Positions 5,885-10,643 of a DNA stretch of 10,643 bases are shown here, one piece after another (positions within the stretch are counted from its first letter, which is position 1; every line of letters starts with the position of its first letter). The notes under the pieces are model-generated. The model worked only from the letters and a program-made list of their open reading frames with translations, had not been told where the DNA came from and searched no databases. The position numbers and the translations under genes are program-made. The stretch is from NCBI RefSeq assembly GCF_041675725.1, contig NZ_JBAYTI010000079.1:1-10643 (forward strand), in the 5' to 3' direction. The stretch comes from Castellaniella sp041675725. Its GTDB lineage: Bacteria > Pseudomonadota > Gammaproteobacteria > Burkholderiales > Burkholderiaceae_B.

Positions 5885-7813
5885 TTATATGGCGCCGCCG
5901 GCTGCCTGGCTGCGACGACGCCAATACAGATAGGCCATGACCAGCAGGGCGGGCACGACGGCAAGCAGGTTATCGGGCTCCAGCACGATCCCCGCCCCAC
6001 CCACCACAACGGTGCCCAGCAACAGGCCTGCCCGCTGCAACCCGATCCGGCCGGCCGGCAGCGTGCTTGGCACGGTGCCCAGCGTGCCGGTAATCAGCTT
6101 GGCCAACAGGTAACTGGCCACGGTCACGCTGATGAACGAGCTGGCGATGGCCAACGGCGAGCCGATACCCAGCAGCGCCGTGTTGTACACGAACACGAAG
6201 GGCAGCACGAAGCCGGCGATGGCCATCTTGAACCCGGTCACACCGACATCCCAGAGCGATGTTTCCGCGATCGCCCCGGCCGCGTAGGCGGCGATGGCGA
6301 CCGGTGGCGTCAGCATGGACAACAGGCCAAAGTAGAAAATGAACATGTTGGCGGCCAGGGGCGTGATCCCCAAGTCGACCAATGCGGGCGACAGCAACAC
6401 CGACAGCACGACGTAGACCGCGGCCGTGGGCATGCCCATGCCCAGCACGATCGCAATGATCGCCGTCACTACGAGCAATGCAAAACTGCCCGCGTGCTGG
6501 CCGACGGCCGTCAGCGCATTGGTGAGCACAAAGCCGATACCGGTGATATTGAGCGTACCGATGATGATGCCCGCCGCCGCGCAAATGAGCAGCAGGATCA
6601 CAAAGGATTCACCGACATTGACCAGGATCTTGTAAAACATGCCCAAACCGATGTGTCTTTTGACGATCCAGCCACAGCCCAGTGCCAGCGCCGCGGTGTA
6701 CAGGCCAGAGTCTTCAGCCGAATAGCCCAGTATGAACAGAAACAACACCAGGCCCAGCAACGGAATGGCAAATAGCCAGCGGATGCCGATGCTGCGCAGC
6801 TTGGGCAGCTGTTCCTCCGGCATGCCTGCCAGTTTGAGGTCTTTTGCCACGAGATCGACCTGCAGGAAGAGGACGAAGTAGTAAATAATGGCGGGAAGCA
6901 GCGCGGCTTCGACCACCCGGGCATACGGAATCTGCAGAAACTCCGCGATCAGAAAAGCCGTGGTCCCCATCACCGGAGGCGCCAGCTGCCCGCCATTGGA
7001 AGCCACGGCCTCGATCCCGGCGGCCACGCGCGCCGGAAAGCCGGTGTTCTTCATGAGGGGGATCGTGACCACACCCACGGTCATGATATTCGCCACGGTC
7101 GAGCCGCTGATCGTACCGAACAGGCTGGATGCGCACACGGCCACTTTTGCAGGGCCGCCCCGGCGCCGGCCCATCAGCAACAGGGCCAGGTCCGTGAAGA
7201 ACGTGCTGGCCCCTACGTGCGACAGGATCACACCCAGGAACAGGTACGTCAGCACGATCGTGGCCGCCACATTCAGGACGATCCCCGGCACGCCATTGGT
7301 ATCGGTATACAAGTACACCAAAAACAGCGACTTCAGTACCGTTGGCACGTTGATGAGCGCCGCATACAGATCGGTCGTCAGCCCCAGCACCACGCAGAGC
7401 ACCAAAATCAGGGCGATCGCATTGCCGCACTTCTTGCGGGTCGCTTCGATCAGCAAGGCCAATGCAATCACGGCGGGTACGGTCTTGTCCAGGCCACGAT
7501 TGATGATGTCGAGCTTCCAGTCGGCAAAATGCCAGGCGCCCCAGCCCCAGGCCGCAAGACTCAGGAAAACCGGAAGCAGTTCCCAATAGGCAAACCGCTC
7601 CCGATACGGCTTGTGAATGAAACCCAACGCCGTGCCCAGCCCGGTGACGGCCAGCAGATAGGCCGGGGTCAGAATTTCTACGTCGAAATAGAAAGGCAGC
7701 CCCGTCAGCCATGCCAAGCAGACGACGGCCAGTATGAATTCAAGCAGACGCTTGCCGTGCAAAACAAGGGCTTGCGGAGGAACCATGGGGCGCGTGTCGG
7801 GATTCGTCATCAT
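5885..7813 (-). CDS. TRAP transporter permease, fused DctQM type (TAXI partner)
   Basis: This 642-residue polytopic inner membrane protein fuses the small (DctQ, roughly residues 1-160) and large (DctM, roughly 170-600) TRAP subunits, the arrangement that pairs with TAXI receptors. Diagnostic motifs are GTISGSTVANIMTVG (233-247), IPLMKNTGFPARVAAGIEAV (251-270) and GGQLAPPVMGTTAFLIAEFL (274-293). It drives sodium- or proton-coupled uptake of a solute delivered by the periplasmic receptor. The start at 7813 abuts the TGA stop of the TAXI gene directly; a second ATG follows at once (7810). There is no good Shine-Dalgarno sequence, so translation is probably coupled. It is the last gene of the minus-strand transport operon, ending 41 bases from the convergent TIM-barrel gene. 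Family and partner are firm; the substrate is unknown. Confidence 0.93.
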   Translation of the reverse strand: MMTNPDTRPMVPPQALVLHGKRLLEFILAVVCLAWLTGLPFYFDVEILTPAYLLAVTGLGTALGFIHKPYRERFAYWELLPVFLSLAAWGWGAWHFADWKLDIINRGLDKTVPAVIALALLIEATRKKCGNAIALILVLCVVLGLTTDLYAALINVPTVLKSLFLVYLYTDTNGVPGIVLNVAATIVLTYLFLGVILSHVGASTFFTDLALLLMGRRRGGPAKVAVCASSLFGTISGSTVANIMTVGVVTIPLMKNTGFPARVAAGIEAVASNGGQLAPPVMGTTAFLIAEFLQIPYARVVEAALLPAIIYYFVLFLQVDLVAKDLKLAGMPEEQLPKLRSIGIRWLFAIPLLGLVLFLFILGYSAEDSGLYTAALALGCGWIVKRHIGLGMFYKILVNVGESFVILLLICAAAGIIIGTLNITGIGFVLTNALTAVGQHAGSFALLVVTAIIAIVLGMGMPTAAVYVVLSVLLSPALVDLGITPLAANMFIFYFGLLSMLTPPVAIAAYAAGAIAETSLWDVGVTGFKMAIAGFVLPFVFVYNTALLGIGSPLAIASSFISVTVASYLLAKLITGTLGTVPSTLPAGRIGLQRAGLLLGTVVVGGAGIVLEPDNLLAVVPALLVMAYLYWRRRSQAAGGAI

Positions 7814-8902
7814 TCAGAAGGCTTTTTCACGGGCTTCATTTTCATCGGTCCACTGCCCGATTTCCTTGAAGAAGCGGATCGCGCCGTCGGCATACGGGAT
7901 GGTGTTGCTGGGCGAGGACAGGTCGTTTTGTGAAATTTTGCGCAGCGCCGGATTGTCTTTCTGCAATTGCGGCCAGTTCGTGTGAATCGCCTTCACGATG
8001 TCGTAGACGTCGTTTTCGGCCAGATGGCTGCTACCGACGAGAAACACGTCAAAGCCGGTGATGTTCAAGTCTTTTTTCACATAAGGATAGCGCTCGTCCA
8101 TCGCTTGCGGCATGAGGTACAGGCCCGACATTTGCTGATCGAGAAAGGCCGAGTTGGCGTCCGGCCCGGTCAGGTCGAGGATCGTGACCCCGCCGGGGAT
8201 CGCATTGTGGGCCTGCTCCATGAGGGGGATGCCCAGCGCCGAGACGGTGGCGTCTATGCTGCCATTCTGCAGCTTGTTGAAGCCGTCATCCAGGCCGCCT
8301 ATGGTGACCGCCTTGATATCCTTTTCGGGATCCACCCCGCCAGCCTTCAGGTAGGCTTCATCGGCCAGCCCCAAAGAGACATTCGAGGAAATGCCCACGG
8401 CGACTTTCTTGCCCTTCAGGTCCGCGATGGTTTGCATGCCCGAATTCGCGCGGGCCACGTAGGTATAGGAAAGGTTCCACAGGTGGACCAGCGTGCGCAG
8501 GTCTTTTTGCTGCCCCAGTTTGCGGAAGTCGGCCTTGCCATTGAAGGCAAGCCCGCCATCCAATGCGGACGAGACACCCAGCGCGAGCTGCCCCTGGTTG
8601 ACCAAAGGCAGGTAAATCGACGAACCCGAGTAGGGCTGTACGGTGGAACGGATATCCAGTTTGTCGGAAATCAGCTTGGCCAGATTCGTGCCCACGGTGT
8701 AGTAGACGCTACCTACCGGGTTCGTGCCAATGACGTATTGGGTGGCCGCGACCGCGGGCGTCAGCAGCGGCGCGGCCGCAAGAAATGCCGTGGCCGCCAG
8801 CCGCCGTGCCCAGCGCCCGCGCGTCACCCCTTCAGGGGCGCGGGCTGGCCGACGAGCGGTCTGTGCATGGATCGTATCGGGCGTGAAATTCATATGGGTC
8901 AT
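7814..8902 (-). CDS. TAXI-family TRAP transporter solute-binding protein
   Basis: This 362-residue periplasmic receptor captures the substrate for the fused permease encoded immediately after it. A signal peptide is visible but has a long basic leader: the hydrophobic core follows GRWARR at about residue 34, and cleavage is likely after TPAVA (residue 52), giving a mature N-terminus ATQYVIGTNP. The family start motif appears as IGTNPVGSVYYTVGTNLAKL, followed by VQPYSGSSIYLPLVNQGQLA and DLKGKKVAVGISS. The start at 8902 has AGGAGA (8909-8914) six bases upstream; the alternative start at 9004 would overlap the previous gene. ATG at codon 4 is possible. The gap to the isochorismatase gene is 22 bases. 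The paired RR before the core is not a good Tat motif, so Sec export is expected. Substrate unknown; known TAXI receptors take small organic acids and amino acids such as glutamate. Confidence 0.92.
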   Translation of the reverse strand: MTHMNFTPDTIHAQTARRPARAPEGVTRGRWARRLAATAFLAAAPLLTPAVAATQYVIGTNPVGSVYYTVGTNLAKLISDKLDIRSTVQPYSGSSIYLPLVNQGQLALGVSSALDGGLAFNGKADFRKLGQQKDLRTLVHLWNLSYTYVARANSGMQTIADLKGKKVAVGISSNVSLGLADEAYLKAGGVDPEKDIKAVTIGGLDDGFNKLQNGSIDATVSALGIPLMEQAHNAIPGGVTILDLTGPDANSAFLDQQMSGLYLMPQAMDERYPYVKKDLNITGFDVFLVGSSHLAENDVYDIVKAIHTNWPQLQKDNPALRKISQNDLSSPSNTIPYADGAIRFFKEIGQWTDENEAREKAF

Positions 8903-8908
8903 GGTGAG

Positions 8909-8914
8909 TCTCCT
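8909..8914 (-). promoter_or_regulatory. Ribosome binding site deciding the TAXI receptor start
   Basis: AGGAGA on the minus strand lies six bases before the ATG at 8902, within the 22-base gap after the hydrolase gene. It supports this start over the in-frame start at 9004. Confidence 0.7.
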
Positions 8915-8924
8915 GTGTTTCGGG

Positions 8925-9566
8925 TCAAGGGTGTTGTGTGGCTGGCTGTGGCCCCATGACGGCCAGAACAGCCTCTGAATCAACCACACACGCGAAGAAA
9001 TCATTCAACACCCCCAGCGTGTGCGACTGCCGCTCCGGGGTGGATGCGCCACAGCAATCCGCCAGCACGATGACCGAAAAATCATTCATGAATGCGTCGC
9101 GCACCGTCGAGTCGACACAGACATCGGTCGTGGCCCCGCCAATGATCAGGTTTTCAATGCCGCGGGCACGCAGGTAGGCATGCAGCGTCGTGTCCTTGAA
9201 TGCCGAGTAGCGGAATTTTTCAATCACCGCATCGGTTGGCGCAGGCGCCACGCCAAACCAGTCGGCCAGGTCGGCCCCCCGGGTCCGGTGCAGCTTGCTG
9301 CGCCCGTAGTGCAATTGCATGGCGCTGGATAACGGCCAATCGGGAAAGACGGTGCGCACAAAGGCGACGTGATCGACCTGCGCGCGCGCGGCCGCCAGGA
9401 ACCGGGCAAAGCGGCGGCCCACCCCGGCGAAATGACTCACGTCATAACCCAATTGATGAATGACGCCGCCCGGTGCGCAGTAGTCGTTTTGCATATCGAC
9501 GACGACGATCGCCGTGCGTCGCGCCAGCATGCGCCGGAGCAAAGGGCCGTTTTCTATGCGATCCAT
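8925..9566 (-). CDS. Isochorismatase-family cysteine hydrolase (amidohydrolase-like)
   Basis: This 213-residue cytoplasmic protein has the full catalytic triad of the family: Asp24 in VVVDMQNDYCAPGG, Lys117 in EKFRYSAF and Cys150 in GGATTDVCVDSTVRDA. With an active cysteine, members usually hydrolyse amides or N-carbamoyl compounds (N-carbamoylsarcosine, biuret, ureidoacrylate, maleamate, nicotinamide) rather than isochorismate. I chose the start at 9566, which overlaps the end of the DctM gene by 13 bases; a GGAG lies about 11 bases upstream, inside DctM. The longer frame to 9641 would overlap DctM by nearly 90 bases and lacks family similarity. It sits between two TRAP components in one operon, suggesting it processes the imported solute. 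Family and triad are sure; the substrate is unknown. Confidence 0.9.
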   Translation of the reverse strand: MDRIENGPLLRRMLARRTAIVVVDMQNDYCAPGGVIHQLGYDVSHFAGVGRRFARFLAAARAQVDHVAFVRTVFPDWPLSSAMQLHYGRSKLHRTRGADLADWFGVAPAPTDAVIEKFRYSAFKDTTLHAYLRARGIENLIIGGATTDVCVDSTVRDAFMNDFSVIVLADCCGASTPERQSHTLGVLNDFFACVVDSEAVLAVMGPQPATQHP

Positions 9567-10643
9567 GATGACATGACTCCAATTGAATCCTTCCAGAGAA
9601 TCAGCAGCGCAACCAGGCACAGCATGACCCCGACGAACCACCAGGCTGAGCGGAATATCGTGGAAAGCTTGACCTCGGGCAGCAGCTTGCCGACTACGAA
9701 CACGTTGATGCCGATCGGTGGTGTGATCATGCCCACCTGACCCAGAATCACGATCAGCACACCGAACCAGATCAGGTCGTAGCCCATGCTTTGAATGATG
9801 GGCGCGAAAATGGGAACCGTGATGATGATCACGGGAAGAATCTCCATCACCATCCCGGCGACCAGATAGCCCAAGGCGATCAGCGCCAGCACCGCAGGTT
9901 GCGGCAAGTCCGAGGCCAGGATCGTATCCGCCAGCGTAAAGGGGATGCGGGTCACCGTCAGAAAGGTGCTCAAGACCGAAGACGCGGCGATGATGAACAC
10001 CACCACCGCCGAAATGAGTACGGTTTCGGTGATCGCTTCGGAGAGCCGCGCGCGCGTCAGGCTGCGCCGCAGCAGGCCCGAGACCAGGGCCCCCAGGACC
10101 CCGATCGCGCCCGCCTCATTGGGTGTGAAGACGCCGCCGAACATCCCGCCGACCACGATGAACAACAGGATCAGGGGTTCGGCGAGATCCAGCAGCGCGC
10201 GAAATTTCTCTGCCCACGGCACTGGGTTTTCCGCGATGGCCGCCGCGCCACGCCGGCCTTCGAGGACCATGACGACCAGCGCGAATCCCAGTGCCAGCAA
10301 GAGCCCGGGCACAATGCCGGCCACGAATAATTCGCCGATGCTCTCATTGACCAGAATGCCATAGATGATGAAGGTCACGCTGGGCGGTATCAGCACGCCC
10401 AGCGTCCCGCTGGCGGCAACCGTGGCGCTGGCCAGGCCCATTGGATAGCCGGCGCGCCGCATTTCCGGCAGGGCGAATGCGCCGATGGTGGCGGCGGTGG
10501 CAATGGCCGAACCGGAGATTGCCGCAAAAATGGCACACGCCATGATCGTGGCAATCGCCAATCCGCCCGGCAGCCGCCCAAGCCAAAGGCGGGCCACGCG
10601 ATACATGCGGCCACCGCTGCCGGCCACGAACATGAGCTGGCCC
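9554..10643 (-). CDS. TRAP transporter large permease, DctM type (5' end cut by window edge)
   Basis: The visible part, about 363 residues, covers the C-terminal five-sixths of a DctM protein (usual length about 425-440); roughly the first 70 residues lie beyond the right edge. Family signatures are IFAAISGSAIATAATIG, SGTLGVLIPPSVTFIIYGIL, SIGELFVAGIVPG, the GVFTPNEAGAIGVLGAL segment and GQVGMITPPIGINVFVV near the end. It is a 12-helix-type inner membrane channel for sodium-coupled uptake, normally working with a separate DctQ and a DctP receptor. Neither is in the window; they may lie upstream. It overlaps the hydrolase start by 13 bases and so is probably the upstream member of the same operon as the TAXI system. 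It is clearly a conventional DctM and not a second copy of the TAXI-type fused permease, which has different motifs. Confidence 0.93.
   Translation of the reverse strand, partial: GQLMFVAGSGGRMYRVARLWLGRLPGGLAIATIMACAIFAAISGSAIATAATIGAFALPEMRRAGYPMGLASATVAASGTLGVLIPPSVTFIIYGILVNESIGELFVAGIVPGLLLALGFALVVMVLEGRRGAAAIAENPVPWAEKFRALLDLAEPLILLFIVVGGMFGGVFTPNEAGAIGVLGALVSGLLRRSLTRARLSEAITETVLISAVVVFIIAASSVLSTFLTVTRIPFTLADTILASDLPQPAVLALIALGYLVAGMVMEILPVIIITVPIFAPIIQSMGYDLIWFGVLIVILGQVGMITPPIGINVFVVGKLLPEVKLSTIFRSAWWFVGVMLCLVALLILWKDSIGVMSSWIA

Noticed and set aside
4992..5924. 310-residue open frame on the minus strand
   Set aside because: Antisense to the TIM-barrel gene, which has a promoter, ribosome site and conserved metal ligands; this frame has no recognisable domain.
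5795..6775. 326-residue plus-strand open frame rich in His, Gln, Asp and Arg
   Set aside because: Shadow of the fused TRAP permease gene; the composition reflects antisense of transmembrane codons.
1..10643. Mobile element, defence system, CRISPR array, tRNA or riboswitch
   Set aside because: No transposase, integrase, direct-repeat array, clover-leaf candidate or long structured leader was seen on either strand; nearly all sequence is accounted for by nine ordinary metabolic and transport genes.

Overview
The window is a dense, high-GC bacterial chromosome segment with nine protein genes: seven complete, one cut at each window edge. It carries catabolic enzymes and solute transporters. The mix (family III CoA-transferase, citrate-synthase-like lyase, TPP enzyme, TAXI and DctM TRAP transporters, short intergenic gaps) is typical of metabolically versatile Betaproteobacteria, most likely Burkholderiales/Alcaligenaceae such as Bordetella or Achromobacter. 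That placement is inferred from gene style, not from a marker gene. I see no RNA genes, mobile elements, CRISPR, defence genes or origin.

Layout. (1) Positions 1-3115, minus strand: a tight operon read as CoA-transferase (CaiB/BaiF), short citrate-synthase-fold lyase (citryl-CoA lyase-like), then a TPP-dependent acetolactate-synthase-like enzyme that runs off the left edge. (2) 3173-4905, minus strand: a shikimate dehydrogenase (aroE type) followed by a ten-helix EamA/DMT transporter. (3) 5040-5843, plus strand: the only plus-strand gene, a TIM-barrel protein of the xylose isomerase-like/AP endonuclease 2 superfamily, divergent from aroE; its visible metal ligands fit a 3-dehydroshikimate dehydratase. 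(4) 5885-10643, minus strand: a transport operon read as DctM-type TRAP large permease (cut at the right edge), isochorismatase-family hydrolase, TAXI solute receptor, fused DctQM TRAP permease. It converges on the TIM-barrel gene across a 41-base gap holding a strong hairpin.

The main non-coding observation is that the CoA-transferase operon and the TIM-barrel gene have nearly identical promoters. Each has a -35 of TTGCG(T/C), a 17-base spacer, and the same palindrome (TAGAA-N5-TTCTA) placed identically over the spacer and -10. This suggests that one regulator, not encoded in the window, controls both units. The palindrome has the geometry of IclR-family operators.

Working model (inference): TRAP transporters bring in organic acids. 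The CoA-transferase activates an acid, the citryl-CoA-lyase-like enzyme cleaves the thioester into an acyl-CoA and a 2-oxo acid, and the TPP enzyme acts on the oxo acid. AroE plus the TIM-barrel protein could convert shikimate through 3-dehydroshikimate to protocatechuate. The actual substrates cannot be read from the sequence.
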